Shown one piece after another: positions 46,833 through 55,119 of a stretch of 64,000 nt of DNA. Position 1 is the stretch's first letter. Each line of letters begins with the position of its first letter. This stretch comes from Erwinia endophytica (GTDB lineage Bacteria > Pseudomonadota > Gammaproteobacteria > Enterobacterales > Enterobacteriaceae). The DNA lies in assembly GCF_009295515.1 (NCBI RefSeq), contig NZ_RQVV01000015.1, forward strand, positions 1-64,000, in the 5' to 3' direction. The notes under the pieces were generated by a model. That model made no database searches and was not told the DNA's origin. It saw only the letters and a program-made list of their open reading frames with translations. The position numbers and the translations under genes are program-made.

Positions 46833-47495
46833 TTAGCGCGTAATTTTCCAGCCTCTTTCCTGCCACAGACCGGGCAATTGCGCCATTGCGGTAAAGGGCG
46901 TCACCAGAGGGTTATCCAGTGGTTTGTTGTGCGCATCTGCACAGAAATAGAACACCGGGATGCCTGCGGCGATGCCCGCTTTAGCGCCCGCTTCTGAGTC
47001 GTCAATCAAAATACATTGCTCAATCGGTACTCCCATCGCCTCAGCGGCATGGAACATCAGTTGTGGATCAGGTTTCCAACTGGAAATAGTGTAACCGCTG
47101 TATAACCGGTCGCCAAACCAGGGCAGCATCCCTGTCAGACCCAGCGAGTGCTGCATTTTGCCGACCGTGCCGTTGGAAACCACGCACATCGGCACGGTGA
47201 TTTTCTCCAGCAGCGCTTTTGCGCCGGGAATCGGCTGCAGTTGTTGATCAAACAGGCGAGCCACTTCCTGGCGATAAGTCGGCTCCAGCTGCTCCCGGGT
47301 TGCGCTCAGGCTGTGTTCCGCACAGACATCCGTAATAATGTCGTACAGCTTGACGCCTTTGTACTTTTCGAACATTTCCTGTAGTGACAACGTTGCACCA
47401 AACTGTGCGAACGTATTGACGTAGGCCTGGGTACAAAGTCGTTCGCTGTCGACCAGCGTCCCGTCGCAATCAAAAAATACACAACTGACTGACAT
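46833..47495 (-). CDS. yieH: HAD-family phosphatase YieH (6-phosphogluconate phosphatase)
   Basis: Haloacid-dehalogenase superfamily phosphatase, 220 aa, with motif I FFDCDGTLVDSERL (nucleophile Asp9), motif II VVSNGT and motif IV LIDDSEAGAKAGIAAG. E. coli YieH acts on 6-phosphogluconate and other small phosphates. Ribosome-binding site AAGGATCAAGCC. The neighbour adeQ (yieG) and nearby yieE keep the E. coli yie gene grouping. Confidence 0.92.
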   Translation of the reverse strand: MSVSCVFFDCDGTLVDSERLCTQAYVNTFAQFGATLSLQEMFEKYKGVKLYDIITDVCAEHSLSATREQLEPTYRQEVARLFDQQLQPIPGAKALLEKITVPMCVVSNGTVGKMQHSLGLTGMLPWFGDRLYSGYTISSWKPDPQLMFHAAEAMGVPIEQCILIDDSEAGAKAGIAAGIPVFYFCADAHNKPLDNPLVTPFTAMAQLPGLWQERGWKITR

Positions 47496-47664
47496 GGCTT
47501 GATCCTTACTCGTTAACCGTCTTCTACTTTGACTTACCTGACACTGAAATGCGACCAGGAAATTATTCCCGTCATGTTTTCTTTCAGTGGCCGGTGTGTT
47601 GGCGGCGTTCCGTTCCCTGAATGATTCCCAGGGGAAGCTTATCGTTTTACTTACCGTGAGATTC

Positions 47665-47700
47665 AGCCTGATGGCCTCATTCCTTTGAGGCCATCAGGCT
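47665..47700. repeat. 15-bp perfect inverted repeat upstream of adeQ
   Basis: AGCCTGATGGCCTCA (47665-47679) and its exact complement (47686-47700) are separated by 6 bp. No T-run follows on either strand, so it is not a standard terminator, though it lies in the yieH-adeQ divergent region. It may act as an mRNA or protein-binding structure. Confidence 0.6.
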
Positions 47701-47775
47701 GTTGTGCAAATATAGCGGGTTCTTCCTGAAAGCTATACAAGGCGGCATTGCCACCATGCTTGCCAGAGGAAAGCA

Positions 47776-47791
47776 ACGCAATCGGTTGCGA
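47776..47791 (+). promoter_or_regulatory. PurR box upstream of adeQ
   Basis: ACGCAATCGGTTGCGA fits the PurR palindrome ANGCAANCGNTTNCNT at all but the last position. It is 84 bp upstream of the adeQ ATG. PurR repression of adenine permease AdeQ is known in E. coli. Confidence 0.8.
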
Positions 47792-47874
47792 AAAAACCGC
47801 CGCACAATCTACCAAATTAAAATTTATCGGTTAGGATAGCCGACGATAACTTTTCTCCGTTTTGGAATTTGATA

Positions 47875-49188
47875 ATGAACAATTCTGGTCTATTGCAGCG
47901 GGTCTTCAAACTACAGGAACACGGCACCACGGTTCGTACCGAAGTGATTGCCGGTTTCACGACGTTCCTGACCATGGTTTATATCGTCTTTGTGAACCCG
48001 CAGATCCTTGGCGTAGCGGGTATGAACACCCAGGCGGTGTTTATCACCACCTGTCTGATTGCTGCGGTTGGCAGTATTTTGATGGGGTTGGTCGCTAACC
48101 TGCCTGTCGCGCTGGCACCGGCAATGGGGCTGAATGCGTTCTTTGCTTTTGTGGTGGTCGGCGCCATGGGGATCTCCTGGCAGGTGGGGATGGGCGCGAT
48201 ATTTTGGGGAGCCTTCGGCCTGCTGTTGCTGACTCTTTTCCGCGTCCGTTACTGGATGATCGCTAACATCCCGGTTAGTTTGCGAGTGGGGATTACCGCC
48301 GGTATTGGTCTGTTTATTGCCATGATTGGTCTGAAAAATGCCGGGATTGTGGTGGCTAATAAAGATACCCTGGTGGCGGTGGGCAACCTGACCTCGCACA
48401 GTGTGTTGTTGGGGGCGCTGGGTTTCTTCATTATCGCTATTCTGGCCTCTCGTAACATTCATATCGCGGTCCTGGTTTCTATCGTGGTTACCACCTTGAT
48501 TGGTCTGGCCATTGGCGACGTGAAATTTGGCGGCGTGTTCTCTTTTCCGACGGGGGTTACCAGCGTCCTGGGGCAGGTTGACCTGAAGGGATCGCTGAAT
48601 ATCGGTATGGCCGGGATAATCTTCTCGTTTATGCTGGTTAATCTGTTCGACTCCTCCGGTACGCTGATTGGCGTCACTGATAAAGCGGGCCTGACTGATG
48701 AAAAAGGGACGTTTCCGCGCATGAAGCAGGCGCTGTTTGTGGACAGCATCAGCTCGGTGGTTGGGGCGTATATCGGGACGTCTTCCGTTACCGCGTATAT
48801 TGAAAGTTCTTCGGGGGTTTCTGTCGGGGGACGTACTGGGTTAGTCGCGGTGGTTACTGGCATCCTGTTTCTGCTGGTGATGTTTTTATCACCTTTGGCA
48901 GGGATGGTCCCGGCTTATGCCGCCGCCGGCGCGCTGATTTATGTTGGCGTATTGATGACATCAAGTCTGACTCGCGTGAGGTGGGATGATCTGACCGAAG
49001 CGGTCCCGGCATTCGTCACCACGATAATGATGCCGTTCAGCTTTTCGATAACGGAAGGGATAGCGTTAGGCTTTATCTCCTGGTGCGTGATGAAGCTGGG
49101 CAGTGGTCGCTGGCGTGAAATCAGCCCTTGCGTGGTCGTGGTAGCGCTGCTGTTTGTGCTGAAAATAATCTTTATCGACGCGCACTGA
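47875..49188 (+). CDS. adeQ: Adenine permease AdeQ (YieG)
   Basis: Nucleobase transporter of the AzgA-like NCS2 group, about 437 aa with roughly 12 membrane helices. Signature regions are LPVALAPAMGLNAFFAFVVV, FDSSGTLIGVTDKAG and GTSSVTAYIESSSGVSVGGRTG. It follows E. coli AdeQ (YieG) throughout; the closely similar AdeP cannot be fully excluded from sequence alone, but the yieH/yieE neighbours favour AdeQ. The ATG at 47875 is preferred to a TTG two codons upstream. Confidence 0.9.
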   Translation: MNNSGLLQRVFKLQEHGTTVRTEVIAGFTTFLTMVYIVFVNPQILGVAGMNTQAVFITTCLIAAVGSILMGLVANLPVALAPAMGLNAFFAFVVVGAMGISWQVGMGAIFWGAFGLLLLTLFRVRYWMIANIPVSLRVGITAGIGLFIAMIGLKNAGIVVANKDTLVAVGNLTSHSVLLGALGFFIIAILASRNIHIAVLVSIVVTTLIGLAIGDVKFGGVFSFPTGVTSVLGQVDLKGSLNIGMAGIIFSFMLVNLFDSSGTLIGVTDKAGLTDEKGTFPRMKQALFVDSISSVVGAYIGTSSVTAYIESSSGVSVGGRTGLVAVVTGILFLLVMFLSPLAGMVPAYAAAGALIYVGVLMTSSLTRVRWDDLTEAVPAFVTTIMMPFSFSITEGIALGFISWCVMKLGSGRWREISPCVVVVALLFVLKIIFIDAH

Positions 49189-49196
49189 TTTATTTT

Positions 49197-49228
49197 GAGG
49201 CCGGAAAAGCCGGCCTCAGAAGTTTTTT
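49197..49228 (+). terminator. adeQ terminator
   Basis: An 8-bp perfect stem GAGGCCGG / CCGGCCTC with loop AAAAG, followed by AGAAGTTTTTT. It is 8 bp after the adeQ stop. Confidence 0.93.
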
Positions 49229-49270
49229 GTGTATGTTGGTGTGTCCCATGTTGATGCTATGCTTACGCGG

Positions 49271-50020
49271 CTAACCGTTTTTCAGCGGCGAGCAGTATTT
49301 CTCGAGTGGCAGACTGGTTAACCGCAGCGAGCGTGGCCCCATGTTATGCGCGTGGGTCTGAATATTTAGCAGTTGCTTCCAGCTTTGCCCCCCATCAAAC
49401 TCCCACAGGTACAGCGGTTCGCTCATTGTTGATAGGGCGCAGGACCAGATTATTAATGCTTCAACGTCGGAAATTGCCTGAATATCCGGAAATTTCACTG
49501 AACGTAGTCGTCCTGACGCCGGATGCAGTTGTAGAGCGGGGCTGTCCGGCGTTTGACCTGTCAGTTTCAGTACGCTTTGGCGCAGTGTCCAAAGTTGAGT
49601 TGTCGCTTCATCAGGATCGGCTTGCGCTCTTATCCATGTTTTTTCACCGGAAGAGATCCCTCTGGAGTATCGCTCCAGCGTCTGATGGTTGTGCGAGCGA
49701 GCGATCTCCATTCCCAGCCCGACATGGCCCCCTTCTTCGGCCAGTAAAACGCCAACGATATTACCAGCATAGGCGATGCTGAAATCTGGCAGAGTGTCAT
49801 CGACAAAATGTGGTCGCCCAGTGTCAGAGGTGACCAGTGCAGGAAGTTGCGGAATACCATAAACACTCCATATCAGTTCAGCCAGCAGCATTCGTGAAGC
49901 AAGGTAACGGAGGCGGCGCCGTTCCGGGAGGTAGCGAGCATGATCTTCTGTTTGAAAGGGGAGTCGGTGTGTCGGGACGCTGGCATCCGTCAGGGACCAG
50001 CGAGCAAAATGATTTGCCAT
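49271..50020 (-). CDS. yieE: YieE-type 4'-phosphopantetheinyl transferase-like protein
   Basis: Putative phosphopantetheinyl transferase, 249 aa, matching E. coli YieE from its start (MANHFARW) through LASRMLLAELIWSVYGI and TLRQSVLKLTGQ. PPTases load carrier proteins with the 4'-phosphopantetheine arm. The family's metal-binding motif G-x-D-x-E reads VGLGMEIARS here, so the Asp expected at residue 103 is Gly (codon GGA) while the Glu remains. This would weaken Mg2+ binding, so the protein may be inactive or altered. The ribosome-binding site GGAGCGACAG is intact. Confidence 0.82.
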   Translation of the reverse strand: MANHFARWSLTDASVPTHRLPFQTEDHARYLPERRRLRYLASRMLLAELIWSVYGIPQLPALVTSDTGRPHFVDDTLPDFSIAYAGNIVGVLLAEEGGHVGLGMEIARSHNHQTLERYSRGISSGEKTWIRAQADPDEATTQLWTLRQSVLKLTGQTPDSPALQLHPASGRLRSVKFPDIQAISDVEALIIWSCALSTMSEPLYLWEFDGGQSWKQLLNIQTHAHNMGPRSLRLTSLPLEKYCSPLKNG

Positions 50021-50340
50021 CTGTCGCTCCGTGAAAATGGTCGGGAAATCATGCCCTGTATTATAAGAATTTTCTTAATGGATTTCATCTGACTTTGCGA
50101 ATTAGAGATGGATTTGGTTGGACACCGGGACATGTTCAACGCCACGAATCTGCTATCCGGTTACATCATAGCGATGTGGCACTGTGTAGTACCGGGTCGG
50201 CAGTAAAGCCTGTCATCGTTGGCGATGGTATGCATGGGAATCCACTCTTCAACCATATTGTCGCTCATTCTTTTGAACTGGCAATAGTCATACAGCCAGA
50301 AACGTGATGTTTAAAAAGGCTGATTTTAGGAATACACTAA
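50021..50340. other. Non-coding stretch between yieE and hmp
   Basis: About 320 bp between the divergent yieE and hmp genes. A 70-codon frame at 50095-50307 has no ribosome-binding site or recognisable motif. An AT-rich promoter-like stretch precedes the NsrR site. I see nothing else. Confidence 0.4.
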
Positions 50341-50363
50341 AAGATGTATTTTATATGCATCTT
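50341..50363 (+). promoter_or_regulatory. NsrR operator upstream of hmp
   Basis: A 23-bp site with arms AAGATGTAT and ATGCATCTT around a 5-bp centre, one mismatch from perfect symmetry. It matches the NsrR consensus (AAGATGCAT-like arms). It ends 22 bp before the hmp start, so bound NsrR would repress hmp until nitric oxide removes it. Confidence 0.9.
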
Positions 50364-50385
50364 TTAAAAATAATTGAGAAATTAA

Positions 50386-51669
50386 ATGATTACCTCAGAA
50401 CAGAAAGCACTCGTTAAAACTACCGTACCGCTTCTCAGAGAGAACGGTGTGGCACTGACGAATTATTTTTACCAGCGTATGCTGAAAAACAATCCAGGAT
50501 TGAAAGAAACTTTTAACATGGGACATCAACGCAATGGTGCGCAGGCGAAGGCACTGGCTGACGCTGTACTGGCCTATGCGGAGAGTATTGATGCTCCATC
50601 GGTACTTGCACCAATGGTTGAACTCATCTGCCATAAGCACGTCAGCCTAAATATTCAGGCGCCTGATTACGACATTGTGGGGGAAAATCTGCTGTATTCC
50701 ATCAGTGAAGTGTTCAGTGTCCCGATGGAAGACCCATTGATCGTCGCATGGGGTGCTGCCTATCAGCAGCTCGCTGATTTGTTCATTACGACGGAGAAAT
50801 CACTTTATGAGCAACAGGAAAAAATGCCCGGTAGCTGGCTGGGCTGGCGTGACTTTATCGTTGAACGGAAAGTCAAAGAGAGCAGTGAAATCACCTCATT
50901 GTATCTGGTAGCCAAAGACCAGAAAGCACTTCCGACTTACCAGCCGGGTCAGTATATCACTGTCCGTGTGACGGTTCCTGAGCTTGGTATAAAGCAACCA
51001 CGTCAGTACAGTCTTTCGGACAGCTCTAACGGTAAATACCTGCGAATTTCAGTTAAGCGGGAAGATGCCCGCGCAGAAAATCAGTCTCCAGGCTATGTCT
51101 CTTCAACGTTACACCATGTGATTGCGGAAGGGGATACCATAGAGGTGAGTGCGCCAACCGGTAATTTCTTCCTCGTCAACCCCGACCATAATAATGTTCT
51201 CATTAGCGCAGGTATTGGTTTGACACCGATGATCGCTATGTTGAACCAGCTTATCCCCGATCATGGCCGTCCTGAGGGTATGACTTCACGATGGGAGCCA
51301 CTGAAATCCCCTTTGCCGCATGCTGAAGAAAACAAAAAACAGATAAGTTTTATCCATGCGGCGCGCAGCCCGGATGTGCATGCTATGCGTAAAGAGGTCA
51401 GGGAACTGGCAGACAGACACAATAACCTTCACGTCTATGTCGCCTATGAATTCGTTACAGATAACCATGTACCCGGAAAGGACTACCAGATGTTGGGTCG
51501 GTTGAACCTGAAGGATGTACCAGCTCAGTTCCTGCCACAGGACGCGGATTACTATTTATGTGGGCCCATTCCCTTTATGCAGCATCAGAATGCAACGTTA
51601 CTGGAACTCGGCATTCCACAGGAAAGAATCTACAGCGAAGCGTTTGGGACCGGCGGGGTTTCTCTTTAA
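50386..51669 (+). CDS. hmp: Flavohemoglobin nitric oxide dioxygenase Hmp
   Basis: Converts nitric oxide to nitrate using NAD(P)H and O2. Residues 1-140 are a globin with the proximal heme His85 (ELICHKHVSLN). An FAD domain follows with RQYSLSD, then an NAD domain with SAGIGLTPM and DYYLCGPIPFMQ. At 427 aa it is about 30 residues longer than E. coli Hmp (396 aa). The excess is mostly one insertion around residues 291-319 (about 51256-51342) rich in Pro, Arg and Glu, within the NAD domain. Adjacent nsrR and the upstream NsrR site form a nitric-oxide response module. Confidence 0.92.
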   Translation: MITSEQKALVKTTVPLLRENGVALTNYFYQRMLKNNPGLKETFNMGHQRNGAQAKALADAVLAYAESIDAPSVLAPMVELICHKHVSLNIQAPDYDIVGENLLYSISEVFSVPMEDPLIVAWGAAYQQLADLFITTEKSLYEQQEKMPGSWLGWRDFIVERKVKESSEITSLYLVAKDQKALPTYQPGQYITVRVTVPELGIKQPRQYSLSDSSNGKYLRISVKREDARAENQSPGYVSSTLHHVIAEGDTIEVSAPTGNFFLVNPDHNNVLISAGIGLTPMIAMLNQLIPDHGRPEGMTSRWEPLKSPLPHAEENKKQISFIHAARSPDVHAMRKEVRELADRHNNLHVYVAYEFVTDNHVPGKDYQMLGRLNLKDVPAQFLPQDADYYLCGPIPFMQHQNATLLELGIPQERIYSEAFGTGGVSL

Positions 51670-51711
51670 GTCTGTTTTTGCTCCCCTGCGGGGAGCTTCA
51701 GTGAGAACGTT

Positions 51712-52164
51712 ATGAAACTTAACCAGTTTACAGACCTGGGGTTGCGCGCGCTTATTTATCTCACTCAATCGGCCCGCGCAACGCCCTTCACCATCAACCA
51801 GATGGCAACAGAGATGAATGTGTCGGCGCACCATCTGGTGAAAGTCGTGCATTTTATGGCCAGACAGGGGTGGGTTGTCACTTCACGTGGCCGTAATGGC
51901 GGCGTAGCGCTTGCTCGCAAACCGATTGATTATAAGCTCGGCACGGTTATCAGAATCCTGGAAGAACGGGCGGATAATTCAAATCAGTTGGTTAACTGCC
52001 ATCGTCCAGCCTGCCCACTCAGGTATAATTGCAACCTAAAATCGATACTTCATGGCGCCATGACAGTTTTCGTCGAATATCTTGAACAGTACACGTTGAT
52101 CGATGCTGTACGCGATCCGCAGGGGCTAAGTGAACAGGTGCATATTCCTGTCATCAATGTCTGA
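51712..52164 (+). CDS. nsrR: Nitric-oxide-sensing repressor NsrR
   Basis: Rrf2-family winged-helix repressor, 150 aa, carrying an Fe-S cluster that nitric oxide destroys. The cysteine ligands read NCHRPACPLRYNC, the C-X4-C-X5-C spacing of E. coli NsrR. The DNA-binding segment is VSAHHLVKVVHFMARQGWV. It lies 42 bp after hmp and probably shares its transcript, so hmp-nsrR would be autoregulated. Confidence 0.94.
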   Translation: MKLNQFTDLGLRALIYLTQSARATPFTINQMATEMNVSAHHLVKVVHFMARQGWVVTSRGRNGGVALARKPIDYKLGTVIRILEERADNSNQLVNCHRPACPLRYNCNLKSILHGAMTVFVEYLEQYTLIDAVRDPQGLSEQVHIPVINV

Positions 52165-52245
52165 GCGTTAATGGTATGGCCGCTGGCGGTTCGACCAACA
52201 TGATGTTTTAAGACGACTCAAAGTCACTCGGCATTGTGACCGGCA

Positions 52246-52350
52246 ATACTTCAAGTTGCCGGTGCGTTGTTTATACCGAGACATCTCAGTCATTTACCTG
52301 AGTCTGCGCTGTTCAACAACGCGTCAGCCTTTTTATCCTGCAACTTGAAG
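52246..52350. repeat. ERIC-like element downstream of the eagR-like gene
   Basis: Opens ATACTTCAAGTTGCCGGTGC and closes CCTGCAACTTGAAG, the two ERIC ends in inverted orientation, with a diverged ~105-bp body. It lies just beyond the 3' end of the EagR-like gene. Confidence 0.75.
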
Positions 52351-52364
52351 CCGTTAACTCCCTC

Positions 52365-52805
52365 TTATTCTTTCAAAATGAAGCTCTGTAGTACCTCATT
52401 CAACAGAGCATCATCCTGTTCATTAAAGGCATCGAGTTTGCTCATGGTAAAAATTAATACATCGATTTTATTCATCAGAAAAACCGCTTGTTTCTGCCAC
52501 ATGCGCTGGTTCGGTTGACGCAAGAAATTGTAAGTTATTTCTTCGCCAGGTACGGCTGTCGCCCCCAGATAAACGGGTTTACGTGGTTTTTCATGCCAGC
52601 CCGTGAGTTTAGAGGTCAGAATACTTAATTGCTGGTTGAGATAATCTTCCAGTGATGAAGTATTTGCACCCAGAGTATCGCGAGAAATATTAATTGATGG
52701 ACGCGAAGCGGTCATGTCGGCAATGACGTTAATAGAACGATCAACAAAATTTTCTGGTAAACGAAATTGACCTTCTTTGATGATGCAATAGGAGTTATCA
52801 GACAT
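52365..52805 (-). CDS. EagR/DcrB (DUF1795) family protein
   Basis: Small soluble protein, 146 aa, of the DcrB/DUF1795 family. The recognisable family pattern is YCIIKEGQFRLPENFVDRS, then INISRDTLG, SLEDYLNQQLSIL and a C-terminal NEVLQSFIL. Members called EagR are chaperones that bind the transmembrane segments of type VI secretion effectors. No T6SS or Rhs gene is in this window. It is the last gene of the minus-strand array and follows the exporter after a 170-bp gap holding an ERIC element, so it could have its own promoter. A chaperone role for the hydrophobic peptide encoded at 63780-64000 is my inference; other DUF1795 roles are possible. Confidence 0.75.
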   Translation of the reverse strand: MSDNSYCIIKEGQFRLPENFVDRSINVIADMTASRPSINISRDTLGANTSSLEDYLNQQLSILTSKLTGWHEKPRKPVYLGATAVPGEEITYNFLRQPNQRMWQKQAVFLMNKIDVLIFTMSKLDAFNEQDDALLNEVLQSFILKE

Positions 52806-52879
52806 AATATCTCTATGAAATTTGATTAAAGTAAACGAAACACTATAGTTAAAATAACGTTAATTTCACCTGGTTGACC

Positions 52880-52971
52880 TGTACAAAAGTCCCAGGAGCT
52901 TACATCAGTAAGTTCCTGGGGAACGATCATGCAGCCAACATACCTGTAACGTGAAGTATAATGGGTATAAT
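52880..52971. repeat. ERIC element between the exporter and eagR-like genes
   Basis: Carries the ERIC core TCCCAGGAGCTTACAT and AGTAAGTTCCTGGGG, and the right part GCAGCCAACATACCTG with GTGAAGTATAATGGGTATA. It closely follows the canonical core in the reverse orientation but lacks the outer left end. Confidence 0.9.
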
Positions 52972-52975
52972 AAAG

Positions 52976-55096
52976 TTATTTTAGGTCGCTTATTTCCTGA
53001 ATGTTACCTTGATTCAGAACAATAATACGATCAGCGCTGCGTATAGTTTCAGGACGATGGGCTACAATGATTCGGGTAATATTCATCGTCTTGATTGCTG
53101 AATTTATCAGACTTTCATTATTGACGTCCAGATGACTGGTTGCTTCATCCAACACTAAAATTTCGGGATCCCGATACAGGGCCCTTGCCAGAAGAATACG
53201 CTGAATCTGCCCACCCGATAAAAATGAGCCCATATCGCCAACCAGACTCTGATAATTCATGGGCATTTGCATAATATCATTATGAATCTGTGCCATTTGT
53301 GCGACACGATGGATTTTTTCATGATCAGGTTCTTCAGCGAAGAAGCTGATGTTGTCAGCAATTGAGCCAGAAAAAAGAATGTCATCCTGCATCACGCAGC
53401 CAATTCTTTCCCGATGTTGCTGCAAGCCCGCCTGAGCAATATTGTGTTTTCCAACGCAAATGGTGCCTTCCTGAGGATGTAGTAACCCCAGAATAACTTT
53501 TGCCAGCGTGGTTTTACCCTGACCGGATGGGCCAATGATGGCAACAGATTCCCCTGATTTAATCGTTAAATTAATCCCATCAATGACCCAGGGTTCGGTT
53601 TCCGCATAACGAAAGCGCAGTCCTTCAATGACAATATCACTATCGTGGCCATCATTTTTTCTGGGTACAACAATGCTGTCAGTTTCGGGTTCTGTTTCGG
53701 ATAGGGCAATGTCAGCCAGACGTTCACCATGAAGTCGCAGCATACGGAAATCAATCACCGAATTGATCAGTCCCGAAGCCCGGCTGATAAATTGATCGGA
53801 GAAACTGATAAATGCGGTTAGCATACCGGCCGAAAAATTGCCTTCCATGACTTGATTCGCAGCCAGCCAGACCAGCGCCACGCGCCCGACTGAAGAGATC
53901 AGCCCTTGCAGCGTACCGTATCCAATATTCAATTTCTGAATATTGACCCCTTTATTCGTGGTATCCACCAGATAATTCATATAAGTGGAGAGCCGGGTAT
54001 TTTGCTTGTTATTGGTTTTAACCGCCTGAATGCCGCGTAATGTTTCCAGTAAAGAGGACTGGGTTTTTGCCGAGCTGATTATCTGATCCTCCCGGGCCTG
54101 GCGCAGGGAGCGATAAGAGGAGAAACGGATAAGCGCATAAGCCACGAGCAGACCAATGACCAGCCAGGCGAGTTTCGCATTATAGATAAATAACATCACC
54201 AGGGTCACTAATGACATGATGCCATCCAGCACGGTGCTGATGAAGCGCGAAGTCAGGGTGTCCTGAATTGACCCCACGGAACCGAATCGGGACAAAATAT
54301 CGCCCACATGGCGTGATTCAAAGTAAGACAATGGCAACTTCAGCAGATGGCGACAAATATTAGTGGTCCATTGCACGCTTAGCAGGCTGGAAAACCAGGT
54401 CGTCACCCAGGACCGCAGCGCAGAAATCAGGTTCTGGAAGATGGATATCATGATAAAGCCCACGCCCAGCAACGTCAGCAGCGAGTGGTCAGCGGATACC
54501 AGCACCAGGTCCATAACCCATTGCATAAAGAAGGGGCCCAGAATGCCAAAAAATTCCAGTGAAACGGAGAGGATCAGTATCTGAGCAAACGCCGATTTAA
54601 TGCCCGTTACGCTACCGATCAGGCGTAGCATCGAGATACTTTCTTTCTCTTTTTTGGCAACGAAGGTTGAGGTGGGCACCAGTTCAAGCGCAACGCCGGT
54701 GAAACTTTGCGAAATTTCTTTTAGCGGAACAACACGGATCCCTTTTGCCGGGTCATGAATGGTTATCTTATTCTGATCGGCTTTTTTCAACACCACGAAG
54801 TGATTCATATCCCAGTGTAAAATACAGGGACACTTCAGTTTCGATAATTCTTCAACTTCCAGGCGTAATGCGCGAGCGGTTAAATCCAGACGCTGTGCCA
54901 CGGTAATCACGTCGGCAAGCGTCGCGCCTTTTAAAGAGGTTGAGAAGCGGCGTCGTAACGACACTATATCAATTTCATGGCCGTAGTAGTTGGCAATCAT
55001 CCCTACACAGGCAAGTCCGCATTCTGCTGCCTGGGATTGCCGGACAACCGGCAGACGCCGTTTCCAGCTAAAGTTTAAATTATCTAATAAAGACAC
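52976..55096 (-). CDS. Peptidase-containing ABC transporter (C39, CvaB/LcnC type)
   Basis: Bacteriocin-type exporter, 706 aa, GTG start (ribosome-binding site AAGG 8 bp upstream). Residues 1-130 are a C39 cysteine protease with Q20, catalytic C26 (QSQAAECGLACVG), H99 (MNHFVVL) and D115 (IHDPAKG), all intact, so it should cleave double-glycine leaders. Residues about 160-430 are membrane helices. The C-terminal ATPase has GPSGQGKTT, the signature FLSGGQIQRILLARAL and Walker B ILVLDEATSHLD. HlyB-like exporters and LapB-type adhesin exporters lack the catalytic Cys, so this is a true processing transporter. Adjacent HlyD and TolC-like genes complete the export complex. Confidence 0.93.
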   Translation of the reverse strand: MSLLDNLNFSWKRRLPVVRQSQAAECGLACVGMIANYYGHEIDIVSLRRRFSTSLKGATLADVITVAQRLDLTARALRLEVEELSKLKCPCILHWDMNHFVVLKKADQNKITIHDPAKGIRVVPLKEISQSFTGVALELVPTSTFVAKKEKESISMLRLIGSVTGIKSAFAQILILSVSLEFFGILGPFFMQWVMDLVLVSADHSLLTLLGVGFIMISIFQNLISALRSWVTTWFSSLLSVQWTTNICRHLLKLPLSYFESRHVGDILSRFGSVGSIQDTLTSRFISTVLDGIMSLVTLVMLFIYNAKLAWLVIGLLVAYALIRFSSYRSLRQAREDQIISSAKTQSSLLETLRGIQAVKTNNKQNTRLSTYMNYLVDTTNKGVNIQKLNIGYGTLQGLISSVGRVALVWLAANQVMEGNFSAGMLTAFISFSDQFISRASGLINSVIDFRMLRLHGERLADIALSETEPETDSIVVPRKNDGHDSDIVIEGLRFRYAETEPWVIDGINLTIKSGESVAIIGPSGQGKTTLAKVILGLLHPQEGTICVGKHNIAQAGLQQHRERIGCVMQDDILFSGSIADNISFFAEEPDHEKIHRVAQMAQIHNDIMQMPMNYQSLVGDMGSFLSGGQIQRILLARALYRDPEILVLDEATSHLDVNNESLINSAIKTMNITRIIVAHRPETIRSADRIIVLNQGNIQEISDLK

Positions 55097-55119
55097 TTAA
55101 TAAACCTTTTTTTATATGT

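Noticed and set aside
47911-48462. 183-codon minus-strand frame inside adeQ
   Set aside because: It is His/Gln-rich antisense of a well-matched permease.
50095-50307. 70-codon plus-strand frame between yieE and hmp
   Set aside because: No ribosome-binding site or recognisable motif; it lies in the promoter gap and is most likely chance.
52365-52805. Part of a type VI secretion effector module
   Set aside because: The DUF1795 protein alone suggests this, but no Rhs, PAAR, VgrG or structural T6SS gene is in the window.
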